The notes under the pieces are model-generated. The model was not told where the DNA came from, did not search any database, and saw only the letters and a list, made by a program, of their open reading frames with translations. Below are positions 55,135 to 63,523 of a stretch of DNA of 64,000 nucleotides, piece by piece (position 1 is the first letter of the stretch; every line of letters starts with the position of its first letter). Source of the stretch: Mucilaginibacter sp. SJ (GTDB taxonomy: Bacteria; Bacteroidota; Bacteroidia; Sphingobacteriales; Sphingobacteriaceae); NCBI RefSeq assembly GCF_028993635.1, contig NZ_CP118631.1, positions 3,100,001-3,164,000 of the forward strand, given 5' to 3'. A program made the translations under genes and the position numbers.

Positions 55135-56847
55135 TTATTTACTCTTATTTCCCGGCTTTGGAAAAACCTGGTGCGTATTTGCCCAGATATGCCAAAGGCT
55201 ATCCAGTTGGTGCACTTTTTCCGGGTATTTCGATTTCAGATCGGCAGTTTCGGTTTTATCCCGCGACAGATCGTACAAATGCCAGGTAGTATCATTACTC
55301 AGCGATACCAGCTTCCAGTTTCCTGAACGCGCATACCTCGCGCCGAAGTGCTCGTTAAACAAATCCTCATGACCCGGAGCATATTTTCCTTTAAAGCTTG
55401 GCACCAGGCTGATACCTGTAGTCGGTGGAATGTTGTGCCCCTTATATGTTTTAGGATATTTAGCCCCGGCCAGCTCAACAAAAGTGCTCATGAAATCCAT
55501 CACATGGCCTACATGGTCATTAAAGCCACCTCTATTAGCAGTAATTCCTTTTGGCCAGAAGGCAATCATCGGTGTATGGATACCACCTTCATATGATTCG
55601 GCTTTCCAATATTCATACGGCGTATTGGCTACGTTTGCCCAACGCGGCCCGATTGACGAATAAGTAGTCTCCGGGCCTGGCAAAGCTTCTTTCTTTGTGG
55701 CATAAACAATTTTCCGTCCGTCGCGGGTTTCATTAGGGCGATCAAAACCCGGACCATAAGCGGCGCAGTTTTCAGCACTTGCCCCATTATCCGACAGGAA
55801 AACGATAAGCGTGTTATCCAACTGACCTGTTTCTTTCAGCGTTTTAATAATGCGGCCAATACCCTGGTCCATCCTGTCGATCATGGCGGCATGAACAGCC
55901 ATGGCCATGGCATCCCACTCTTTATCAGGATTGTTTTTCCATTGCAGATCACCTTTCCAGCGATCGGACAGCCTTGTTTTTGCAGGATCGATAAGGCCAA
56001 GCTTCACCATCTTTTTGTATCTCGCTTCGCGGATTGCCTGCCAGCCCGCTTTATAAGTGTCTTTATATTTGGCAATATCCTCTGGCTTTGCCATCAGCAG
56101 CCAGTGCGGTGCATTTTCGGCAACGTACAAAAAGAACGGCTTTAACGATTTAGCGTAGCCATTGATATAAGCTACCGCTGTATCGTTAATGGCATCTGTA
56201 TGATAGTAGTTTTGGGGGACGGTTTTAATGGGCTTAGTACCGCTAACCAAACTAAAAGGATCGTAAAAATCGACCACGCCCCAAATGGTTCCAAAAAATT
56301 TCTCGAACCCGCGGCTGGTTGGGTACTGGCTAATGGGCGAAAAATCGCCAAAGTCTTTATGATGATTTAACCAGGCCATCTGGTCCTGCGCGTTAGGCTG
56401 TCCGTTGGTGTTGGACACATGCCACTTTCCCGACATGGCGGTATGGTAACCTGCGGATTTCAAAACTTCGGCAAGGGTTATTGCATTTTCTGTAATATGA
56501 CCGAGATAGCCGGGTTCGTCTTCGGCGTCGGTCATTTTGCCTATGCCTGCCTGCTGATTGTATAAACCGGTAAGTAAAGATGCTCTTGTTGGGCAGCAAC
56601 GCGATGTGTTATAGAATTGCCTGTAGCGGATACCATTTTGAGCAAGGTAATTGATGTTGGGGGTATTAACCTCACCACCATAACAGCCCAGATCAGAAAA
56701 ACCCATATCATCGGCCAGGATCACGATAATATTCGGGCGTCTCCTTGCCTGCTCAGGTTGCTTCACGACTTTAGTTTGCCACGCAACTGAAACAAGCGCT
56801 ATTGCACCGGCACAAAATAAGCCGGCATATAGTTTATATTTATTCAT
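55135..56847 (-). CDS. Arylsulfatase, S1 family
   Basis: A 570-residue sulfatase that should hydrolyse a sulfate ester, perhaps on a sulfated glycan. An N-terminal hydrophobic segment (about 5-22) marks export. The metal-binding motif is PNIIVILADDMGFSDLGCYGG. The active-site signature CCPTRASLLTG has Cys84 in C-x-P-x-R form, which must be converted to formylglycine by a maturase not found in this window. GKWHVSN and FLSDNGASAENC carry further metal and sulfate ligands. It is the first gene of a two-gene operon with the glutaminase-A-like gene. Confidence 0.92.
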   Translation of the reverse strand: MNKYKLYAGLFCAGAIALVSVAWQTKVVKQPEQARRRPNIIVILADDMGFSDLGCYGGEVNTPNINYLAQNGIRYRQFYNTSRCCPTRASLLTGLYNQQAGIGKMTDAEDEPGYLGHITENAITLAEVLKSAGYHTAMSGKWHVSNTNGQPNAQDQMAWLNHHKDFGDFSPISQYPTSRGFEKFFGTIWGVVDFYDPFSLVSGTKPIKTVPQNYYHTDAINDTAVAYINGYAKSLKPFFLYVAENAPHWLLMAKPEDIAKYKDTYKAGWQAIREARYKKMVKLGLIDPAKTRLSDRWKGDLQWKNNPDKEWDAMAMAVHAAMIDRMDQGIGRIIKTLKETGQLDNTLIVFLSDNGASAENCAAYGPGFDRPNETRDGRKIVYATKKEALPGPETTYSSIGPRWANVANTPYEYWKAESYEGGIHTPMIAFWPKGITANRGGFNDHVGHVMDFMSTFVELAGAKYPKTYKGHNIPPTTGISLVPSFKGKYAPGHEDLFNEHFGARYARSGNWKLVSLSNDTTWHLYDLSRDKTETADLKSKYPEKVHQLDSLWHIWANTHQVFPKPGNKSK

Positions 56848-57060
56848 AGGTGATCAAAATACCTGCGCCAGTTCGGTTAAATTTACGTTTTAATAAAGCA
56901 GGAAGGTTAAAAAATGACCGGGGCTTTTATGCCTGAACATATAGCACTACGGACAGTTTTACACATTCCAAATTAAAGCAATCATTTTACACAAAACGGC
57001 TCAATCATTAGTAAAATCGTATCATTTTTGTGATGAATTTTAAAATTAATCGTAAGGCAT

Positions 57061-57528
57061 ATGAGCTTGTATACATCACTCTCCGAAAGACTAAAAACCC
57101 AGCATCTTACCATAGAACAATTGGTTGCCGATATAAGCAATGATAAATTAATTACGCCACCGGTACCCGGCAAATGGAGCGCTTTAGATAACATAGCCCA
57201 CCTGGCCCGGTACCAGAAAATATTTACAAAGCGCATACACCTGATTTTGAATGAAGATACAACTGTTTTTGATCGTTACACCGGAGACCTTGATCCTGAG
57301 TTTATACCTTTCAGATCAATGGGTTTAAGAGAGCTGCTGGACATGATAAATACGGACCGGATAACAATTATCGATCTGTTGTCGGGACTTAGCGATACAG
57401 AATTATCTCGCATCGGCGTACACCCTAAATATGGCAGGCTTACCATTTTAAAATGGGCAGAGTTTTTTGTATTGCATGAGGCCCATCATTTATTCACGAT
57501 TTTTCAATTGGTTAATGGTGCCGAATAA
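57061..57528 (+). CDS. DinB-family metal-binding protein
   Basis: A 155-residue four-helix-bundle protein without a signal peptide. The DinB/YfiT pattern is visible: the N-terminal PPVPGKWSALDNIAHLARYQ contains the first His, and the C-terminal HEAHHLFTIFQL contains two more, together forming a divalent-metal site. Relatives are often thiol-dependent transferases (for example bacillithiol transferases) or damage-induced proteins. The role is not known here. It is divergent from the sulfatase operon and convergent with the OmpA gene. Confidence 0.85.
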   Translation: MSLYTSLSERLKTQHLTIEQLVADISNDKLITPPVPGKWSALDNIAHLARYQKIFTKRIHLILNEDTTVFDRYTGDLDPEFIPFRSMGLRELLDMINTDRITIIDLLSGLSDTELSRIGVHPKYGRLTILKWAEFFVLHEAHHLFTIFQLVNGAE

Positions 57529-57535
57529 TTTATCC

Positions 57536-57564
57536 AACAAAAAAGGCAGCCCAATGAGCTGCCT
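57536..57564 (-). terminator. Terminator between DinB and OmpA-like genes
   Basis: Arms AGGCAGC (57544-57550) and GCTGCCT (57558-57564) surround a 7-base loop. Read leftward six T follow. It ends the minus-strand OmpA-like gene. Confidence 0.75.
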
Positions 57565-57587
57565 GTGATTTCTATTAAAGTTTTTAT

Positions 57588-58121
57588 TTACTGTGCCAGC
57601 TTAACCTCAACACGACGGTTAAGTACACGGCCATCTTCGGTAGTGTTATCAGCTATCGGTTTGCTTTCGCCCCAGCCTTTTACAGTAAGGTTGTCGCCAT
57701 TAACACCGCTGTTTACCAGGTACAATTTTACAGAGTTTGCCCTATCTACAGATAATGACATGTTATGCTCGGCAGTACCTTCGGCAGAAGCATTGCCATT
57801 TAAAACAAATTTCGCCGACGGGTCTTTTTTCAGTTCTTTAACAATATGATCTAAAGTTTGGTACGAAGCAGTTTTTAACACCGCCGAATTAAACTCAAAC
57901 TGGATATTGCTGAAATTATAATCCGGTTTCTCCGGTGCAGGAGCAGGTGCCGGCGGAGGGGTTGGCGCCGGTTTTGGTGCGGGCGGAGGTGTTGCAGCTT
58001 GTTGTGCAGGCTGAGCCGGAGGCGGCGTTTGCACAACCGCTTTTTTGGTTTTGCAGGCTTGGGTAGTGATAGCTAAAACAGCTATTGCAAGAGCTAATAA
58101 AGGTGTTTTTAGAGTTTTCAT
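57588..58121 (-). CDS. OmpA-family peptidoglycan-binding lipoprotein
   Basis: A 177-residue lipoprotein (signal ending at Cys23, TTQACK). A long Pro/Ala linker follows (about residues 35-68), which gives the DNA a strongly biased G/C composition. Then comes an OmpA C-terminal domain (about 70-177) with IQFEFNSAVLKTASYQTLDHI, FVLNGNASAEGTAEHN, LSVDRANSVKLYLVNSGV and the final EDGRVLNRRVEVKL. This Pal-like design tethers the outer membrane to peptidoglycan. It is a single gene with its own terminator. Confidence 0.93.
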   Translation of the reverse strand: MKTLKTPLLALAIAVLAITTQACKTKKAVVQTPPPAQPAQQAATPPPAPKPAPTPPPAPAPAPEKPDYNFSNIQFEFNSAVLKTASYQTLDHIVKELKKDPSAKFVLNGNASAEGTAEHNMSLSVDRANSVKLYLVNSGVNGDNLTVKGWGESKPIADNTTEDGRVLNRRVEVKLAQ

Positions 58122-58400
58122 ATCTAATGATTTGCGTAAACATAAAAAACGTTGGCATAATGTTTATAGTGCCTAACCATAATTTTATGGCTGAATAACG
58201 CTTTTTACATACTGATGTAGATTATTTAATCAATAGTTATGCCATTTGCCTGGAGAACCTGCAAATCCTAATGAAGAATAAATGCGCTAAGCGTTTTTTA
58301 CTTCAACGTTGTCGTGAAAAAACGCCTCCACCAATCCCCTACACACCAAAAACAATTATCCACTATGCTTATCTTGCCGGCACCATTATAAACCATCGCC
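58122..58400. other. Spacer between OmpA-like and lyase genes
   Basis: Upstream region of two divergent genes. No full TAnnTTTG match, no strong hairpin and no credible small gene were found. Confidence 0.5.
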
Positions 58401-59582
58401 ATGAAAAAATTATTTGCTGCAATTTTAATTGCTGTTACAACCTTAACGCAATTTGCTTTTACGCCCGTACAATCAAAACCAGATAAATCTCCTGTAGAAA
58501 AAACTGCAGAACAAACTCTCAAAAAGCAAATAATGACCGAGGCCGCCTGGGCCATGCAACAGCAGCCGGTTACAGTTACAGCGTCATCTTCACCCAGGAG
58601 TGCGGGCGGTAAACACGACTTTTTTTCGGAAGCCGACTATTTTTGGCCTGATCCTAAAAACCCCGATGGCCCTTACATCAATCGTGACGGGCTTAGCAAC
58701 CCGGATAACTTTGTAGAACACCGCAAAGCCATGATCCGCTTTAGTAAGATCATCGGCGCCCTGGCATCGGCCTATAAAATAACCGGAGATGTAAAATATG
58801 TTAAACAGGCTGTAATCCACCTTAAAGCCTGGTTTATTGGTCCCGAAACGTTGATGAACCCAAGTCTTTGGTTCGCCCAGGCAGTTAAGGGACAGTTCAC
58901 CGGCCGTAATTATGGCATTATCGACACCATTCACCTGATGGAAGTTGCGCAAGGCATTATCGTGATGGAAAAAGCTATGGACGCCGAAACTACAGCCGCT
59001 GTTAAAAAATGGTTTACCGATTATACCAACTGGCTCATGACCAGTAAACCCGGCATCCAGGAAAGGGATGTTAAAAACAACCACGCCACCTGCTGGGCTA
59101 TGCAGGTAGCCTCCTTTGCCAAACTTTGCAAAAATGAGGTAGTACTCGATTCGATTCGCGTGCGATACAAAACGATATTGCTCCCCCGCCAAATGGGCAC
59201 CGACGGCAGCTTCCCCTTAGAGATGGCTCGTACCAAACCCTATGGCTACTCTATTTTTAACCTCGATGCCATGACCATGCTATGCCAGATCCTTTCAAGC
59301 CCGCGGGATAATTTGTGGAACTTTGAAACACCGGATGGCAAATCCATCAAAAAAGGAATAAGTTATCTATATCCTTTCGTGGCAGATAAAAGTAAATGGA
59401 CTTTAAAACCCGACGTAATGTATTGGGACAACTGGCCTATTGCGCAGCCTTTCCTGCTGTTTGGCGCTAATGCCTACCATGAAAAAGCATGGTTAACAAC
59501 CTGGCAAAAACTGGATCATAACCCTCAGGTTGAAGAAGTTATCCGGAATTTACCCATCAGGCACCCGCTTATCTGGTTTTAA
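58401..59582 (+). CDS. Secreted alginate lyase-family protein (PF05426, PL38-like)
   Basis: A 393-residue secreted protein (signal about 1-25). It has the alpha/alpha-toroid alginate-lyase fold pattern: FSEADYFWPDPKNPDGPYINRDG, SLWFAQAVKGQFTGRNYGIID, VKNNHATCWAMQVASFA with the Asn-His catalytic pair, and EMARTKPYGYSIFNLDAMTML with the Arg and Tyr used for elimination. The set N-H-R-Y is intact, so the protein should be an active uronate-polymer lyase. Alginate or beta-1,4-glucuronan are candidates. It is a single gene. Its relation to the gene at 14942 is distant, and the latter lacks the clear NNH motif. Confidence 0.85.
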   Translation: MKKLFAAILIAVTTLTQFAFTPVQSKPDKSPVEKTAEQTLKKQIMTEAAWAMQQQPVTVTASSSPRSAGGKHDFFSEADYFWPDPKNPDGPYINRDGLSNPDNFVEHRKAMIRFSKIIGALASAYKITGDVKYVKQAVIHLKAWFIGPETLMNPSLWFAQAVKGQFTGRNYGIIDTIHLMEVAQGIIVMEKAMDAETTAAVKKWFTDYTNWLMTSKPGIQERDVKNNHATCWAMQVASFAKLCKNEVVLDSIRVRYKTILLPRQMGTDGSFPLEMARTKPYGYSIFNLDAMTMLCQILSSPRDNLWNFETPDGKSIKKGISYLYPFVADKSKWTLKPDVMYWDNWPIAQPFLLFGANAYHEKAWLTTWQKLDHNPQVEEVIRNLPIRHPLIWF

Positions 59583-59949
59583 ATCGGGTAAGCGATTCCC
59601 CCAGTCAACGCTTTTTCGTGCTTATAATAATATATAAACTGTGAGTTAAGCGTATCATCAAAATATTTTTTTGTCGGGAAGGCGGGTTTTCTCCGTATGC
59701 AATCACACTACAAAAGCACTACTACGCTTGTGATGGAATCGTATTGAGGTTATTATAAGGTATTTACAATAAGATGTTTATATAATTTTACCAATACAAA
59801 AACATCTATTATACCTATTAACGCGCCTTTCCTGGTATTAGTATATGATATTCATAAGTATCATGAATTTGGTTAACAGGTTTGTGTTTTATTGCCCGGC
59901 TTATTTATAAACCAAATAATACATCTAAAACCATTTAACAAATTAACTT
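59583..59949. other. Spacer upstream of the GH18 gene
   Basis: 367 AT-rich bases without a gene. A partial palindrome (ATGATATTCATAAGTATCAT, 59846-59865) lies about 90 bases before the start. Downstream of it TGAATTTG (59867-59874) is one mismatch from TAnnTTTG. These may form the chitinase promoter region. Confidence 0.35.
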
Positions 59950-61362
59950 ATGAGATCGAAACTTAACTCTTACCTCCTTGGCCTGATCCTGGCTGCACTC
60001 GCCGTGCTATCATCCTGTAAAAAGGATAACATGAACCAGTTTAAAACCGGCAGCGATTCAAACAACGATAACAGCAGCAAGCCTGTTGCTGTTAACAATG
60101 CTGTACCTATCGCCTCCTTTAAAGTAATAGGTTACCTGCCCAGCTGGCAGGGCGATGTAAATGCTGTTCAATACAGCAAACTGACCCACGTTAACTACGC
60201 CTTTCTTACCCCTACCAATACCGGAGGGTTGAACCCGCTCGATAACCTTTCAAAATTCACCAGCCTGGTATCAAACGCACACAGCCATAATGTTAAAGTA
60301 ATGATATCTGTAGGCGGTGGTGGTGGCGGCGATGCCTTCCATCCCATTGTAGCCAATGCCGGTTACCGTACCACTTTTGTTAATAATATGGTCAACTTTT
60401 GTAGCCAGTATAATGTTGATGGCGTGGATATCGACTGGGAGTTCCCCTCGGCAGGTACCGAAACCAATAACTTTTATTTATTACTGCAGGAACTATCAAC
60501 TGCCATGCATAACAGCGGCAGGTTATGTACCATTGCATCTATCTCGGTTGGGGCTACTTACGTTACCAGCAATATGTTCTCTATCCTTGATTGGATCAAC
60601 ATCATGGATTATGACGACAACAACTTCCAGCATTCTACCTACCAATCGGCTGTTGATTGTTTAAGCTACTGGGCAAACCGCGGTTTACCTGCAGCCAAAA
60701 CTATACTGGGGGTTCCGTTTTATGCCAGGGATAACCGGTACGATTATTCAACCAAAAACTATGTAGATGTATTAGCTATAGGCGGTAGTCCCAACTCAGA
60801 TACCTTTCAAACTTTTGGCTATAACGGCATCCCAACCATTAAAAGCAAAACCACCCTTGCACTTAACCAGGCAGGGGGCATGATGATCTGGGATTTGGGC
60901 GGCGACGCTTCAGGTGCCAACTCCCTGCTTTCGGCCATGAACACTATTATTACCGGCGGAACTACCAACCCTCCGCCAGCTCCTCCAATAGGCACTGTAA
61001 TATCGCTTAAAGGCTTTAATGGTAAATATGTAAGCGGCGAAAACGGTACGCAGGCTATGACCTGCACCCGCACTGTCGCCGGCGACTGGGAACATTTCAC
61101 CGTTCTTGACGCAGGCAACGGCAAAATCTACCTGCGCAGCATGGGTAAATATGTTTCGTCCGAAAACGGCACACAAGCCATCACCTGTAACCGCACCACG
61201 CCAAGCGACTGGGAAAAATTTGACTGGATAGTTACCACCGACGGAAAAATAACGTTGCGCGGCAACAACGGCAAATTCATTTCCAGCGAAAACGGTACGC
61301 AGGCCATGACCTGTAACCGGACTACCGCATCGGGCTGGGAAGCATTTGGGTTGAATCAGTAA
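59950..61362 (+). CDS. GH18 chitinase-like lipoprotein with beta-trefoil tail
   Basis: A 470-residue lipoprotein (signal ending at Cys23, LSSC). The GH18 barrel (about 55-330) shows [13 protein letters not shown] and the catalytic DxxDxDxE motif in [11 protein letters not shown] with acid Glu164, then INIMDYDD and [11 protein letters not shown]. Substrate-assisted cleavage of chitin or GlcNAc-containing glycans is expected. After a Pro-rich linker (about 335-345) come three similar repeats of about 40 residues, each with [19 protein letters not shown] and W-x-x-F. They form one fascin-like beta-trefoil that probably binds carbohydrate. The linker and tail are unusual for a short GH18 enzyme. 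Confidence 0.9.
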   Translation: MRSKLNSYLLGLILAALAVLSSCKKDNMNQFKTGSDSNNDNSSKPVAVNNAVPIASFKVIGYLPSWQGDVNAVQYSKLTHVNYAFLTPTNTGGLNPLDNLSKFTSLVSNAHSHNVKVMISVGGGGGGDAFHPIVANAGYRTTFVNNMVNFCSQYNVDGVDIDWEFPSAGTETNNFYLLLQELSTAMHNSGRLCTIASISVGATYVTSNMFSILDWINIMDYDDNNFQHSTYQSAVDCLSYWANRGLPAAKTILGVPFYARDNRYDYSTKNYVDVLAIGGSPNSDTFQTFGYNGIPTIKSKTTLALNQAGGMMIWDLGGDASGANSLLSAMNTIITGGTTNPPPAPPIGTVISLKGFNGKYVSGENGTQAMTCTRTVAGDWEHFTVLDAGNGKIYLRSMGKYVSSENGTQAITCNRTTPSDWEKFDWIVTTDGKITLRGNNGKFISSENGTQAMTCNRTTASGWEAFGLNQ

Positions 61363-61385
61363 ACTATTAACTGCTTATACCAAAG

Positions 61386-61424
61386 GCCGGGGCTATGATT
61401 TTAGTATCATAGCCCCGGCTGTTT
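61386..61424 (+). terminator. Terminator of the GH18 gene
   Basis: A perfect 14-base stem (GCCGGGGCTATGAT 61386-61399, ATCATAGCCCCGGC 61406-61419) has a 6-base loop, followed by TGTTTT. The stem is strong and the T run short. It may act for both convergent genes. Confidence 0.7.
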
Positions 61425-61455
61425 TCAGAGGATTGGTATATTCTTTTAATGTATT

Positions 61456-62268
61456 TTACTTCGCAAACCTCGGCAGCAGGTTAGTCGCGGCACCCATCAT
61501 TTTTATTTTGTAGCGATACCCCCCTCCAAAAGAATCCTCCTCTTTTAAGAACTCATGGTTCTTTTTACTGATCCAGTAGGTTTCGGTAAAATGGCGGCCA
61601 TTGTAATCGCTTTCGTTATATAGCTTCCAGCAATCAACTTTGTTACCATCCAATGTAGTAATTAACTCGCTGCCGGTTACTTTGTATAAAACATAAAGCG
61701 GTGCAGGGATCCCGGCCTCATAAAAAGGGATAGCAAAACTTTTGCCTTCGGCAAGCGGTAACATCTCGAAGGTTTCAATGTCTAAATTCCAATTGAAGTT
61801 AGCGAAGGTAAAATCAAGCTTAAAACTCTTAGCCTCGTTATTGGCAACGGTGTCAGCACTTATCACTTTATCGGCAGCCCAGTTAAAGGCTTTTGTTTTT
61901 TTGCCGATGGTTTCTGAATGATAAATCGGCGCGAAATCAGGCGCTTTATTAATGGAATAAATGGAACGGTATGATAAACTATCGCTGCCATACCAGTGCT
62001 GGGTTATAGTAAATACCTTTTCACCGTTACGGGTTTCGAGGTTTATATCGCGCAGCCAAAGCCAAAATTTCAAGCTCCGGTTGTCTTTTGTATTTTGAAA
62101 ATACACAAGGTATTGCTTTAACCCGGGCTTAAGCGCCGATGTAAGCAGGCGTTTGTCTTTTACGCGGATGGTATCAGTTTGAGCAAATACTTTAGGCGTA
62201 TGCGATAGCAGCAGCAACAAGCTAAGGCTTACAGCTACTAATTTTTTGGCTAATTGTTCGGTTTTCAT
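61456..62268 (-). CDS. Secreted DUF3108-like protein
   Basis: A 270-residue exported protein (signal ending VFAQ, about residue 30). The rest is beta-rich. Segments such as GEKVFTITQHWYGSDSLSYRSIYSINKAPDFAPIYHSETIG and LDGNKVDCWKLYNESDY resemble the DUF3108/lipoprotein-carrier-like beta-sheet fold found in periplasmic proteins. No catalytic motif is visible. It is divergent from the LytS/LytR pair. The function is unknown. Confidence 0.65.
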   Translation of the reverse strand: MKTEQLAKKLVAVSLSLLLLLSHTPKVFAQTDTIRVKDKRLLTSALKPGLKQYLVYFQNTKDNRSLKFWLWLRDINLETRNGEKVFTITQHWYGSDSLSYRSIYSINKAPDFAPIYHSETIGKKTKAFNWAADKVISADTVANNEAKSFKLDFTFANFNWNLDIETFEMLPLAEGKSFAIPFYEAGIPAPLYVLYKVTGSELITTLDGNKVDCWKLYNESDYNGRHFTETYWISKKNHEFLKEEDSFGGGYRYKIKMMGAATNLLPRFAK

Positions 62269-62384
62269 GATAATTTGATGGTTTGATAAGGATACATTTC
62301 TGTTAAGAATTCAAAACTGCCTTTTATCAACCATCCGATGAAACCGATTAAACCACTGCCGCGTTCTTTTTAGCCTAATACTGT

Positions 62385-62449
62385 ATTTATTCAATAATGT
62401 ACCTGCAAACCGGCTTATTGAACATTTAGGGCCATTTATTGAATAAATG
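62385..62449. promoter_or_regulatory. Repeated TTATTGAA/TTCAATAA sites upstream of the LytS gene
   Basis: Three related sites lie within 65 bases: TTATTCAATAA (62387-62397), CTTATTGAAC (62414-62423) and the palindrome CATTTATTGAATAAATG (62433-62449). They are in the divergent promoter region. A 14-base word CAACTATTTAAAAC also occurs at 62454 and 62508, the second copy overlapping the histidine-kinase start. They are candidate binding sites for the LytR-type regulator. Confidence 0.4.
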
Positions 62450-62503
62450 CCGGCAACTATTTAAAACCGGCATCCACAAACAAAAAGCTTAGTAATTTTA
62501 AAA

Positions 62504-63523
62504 ATGCAACTATTTAAAACCCGCCCGTCCATTACACAACTCCAGCTTTTGATATGGTTAGCGGTGTCGCTGTTGCTATTTTTTTCTTATTTGCCCATGG
62601 ATGGAGCGGGACAATCGGCTGTTTATACCATTGTTAACACCACGTTTTACGCGGCCATTATATACGGTAACATCCTCTTCCTGTATCCTGTATTTTACCA
62701 AAAGGAGAAATATGTTTGGTATGTATTACTTGTCATCATTTTTTTAGTGGCAACGGGTGTGCTCCGGGGTTATTCAACGCTGCTTATTTATAATACCTTT
62801 TTTGCAAAAACACCAGAGCATATCAGTCAAAAAGCCATCATTAATTATGTTTCGGGCGGAGTGCTCATTTTCATTATGAGCCTGATCTTTCGCATAGCAA
62901 TAGCTTATTTTAAGCTAAAGCAGCAAACGGAAGAGATTATGATTCAAAAAAGCCAGGCCGAACTGAACCTGCTTAAATCACAAGTACAGCCGCACTTTTT
63001 GTTCAATACGCTTAACAACATCTATTACGAGGCTTACCGTGAAGCTCCCCGTACCGCGGCATTAATTGAGCGGCTTTCGGACATTATGCGCTATTTTGTT
63101 GATGAAAGTCCCAAGGATGATGTAGCCATCGGCACCGAAGTACAGTTCATTGAAAACTACATCGCATTAGAAAAAATCAGGATCAGGCATGAGGTAGTTG
63201 TTTTTTTTGAAAAAAACTTCAATTCAGATCTCCGCATCCCGCCTATGCTGCTCATGACCTTTGTAGAGAATATTTTCAAGCACGGCATCGACAAATCGAG
63301 CGAGCAAAACCTTATTGGCATATCTTTGGTTCAGCAGGGTGATTATCTTTTTTTTAAAACCAATAACGCTATCCATACCGAAGTAGCAAGCAAACGAGCT
63401 GCCGGTTTCGGCATTGTTAATTTAACCAAAAGGCTAACCATGCTGTACGGTTCAAATTTTGACCTGAAAATTGATAAAAATAACAACACCTTTGCCGCGT
63501 TTTTAAAGATCCCGATAGCATGA
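62504..63523 (+). CDS. LytS-type sensor histidine kinase
   Basis: A 339-residue membrane kinase. Four hydrophobic segments fill the first ~140 residues. The His_kinase domain (PF06580) follows, with the phospho-acceptor His in QVQPHFLFNTLNNIYYEAY (about residue 165) and an ATP-binding N box in LLMTFVENIFKHGID and FGIVNLTKRL near the end. It autophosphorylates and passes phosphate to the response regulator, whose gene overlaps it by 4 bases (ATGA), a sign of coupled translation. The signal is unknown. Confidence 0.92.
   Translation: MQLFKTRPSITQLQLLIWLAVSLLLFFSYLPMDGAGQSAVYTIVNTTFYAAIIYGNILFLYPVFYQKEKYVWYVLLVIIFLVATGVLRGYSTLLIYNTFFAKTPEHISQKAIINYVSGGVLIFIMSLIFRIAIAYFKLKQQTEEIMIQKSQAELNLLKSQVQPHFLFNTLNNIYYEAYREAPRTAALIERLSDIMRYFVDESPKDDVAIGTEVQFIENYIALEKIRIRHEVVVFFEKNFNSDLRIPPMLLMTFVENIFKHGIDKSSEQNLIGISLVQQGDYLFFKTNNAIHTEVASKRAAGFGIVNLTKRLTMLYGSNFDLKIDKNNNTFAAFLKIPIA

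Noticed and set aside
58271-58486. Small open frame of 71 codons before the PF05426 lyase gene
   Set aside because: It overlaps the lyase start, is rich in Cys and Lys without pattern, and resembles no protein.
58590-59192. Antisense open frame of 200 codons inside the PF05426 lyase gene
   Set aside because: The sense strand carries the conserved lyase motifs; the antisense product looks random.
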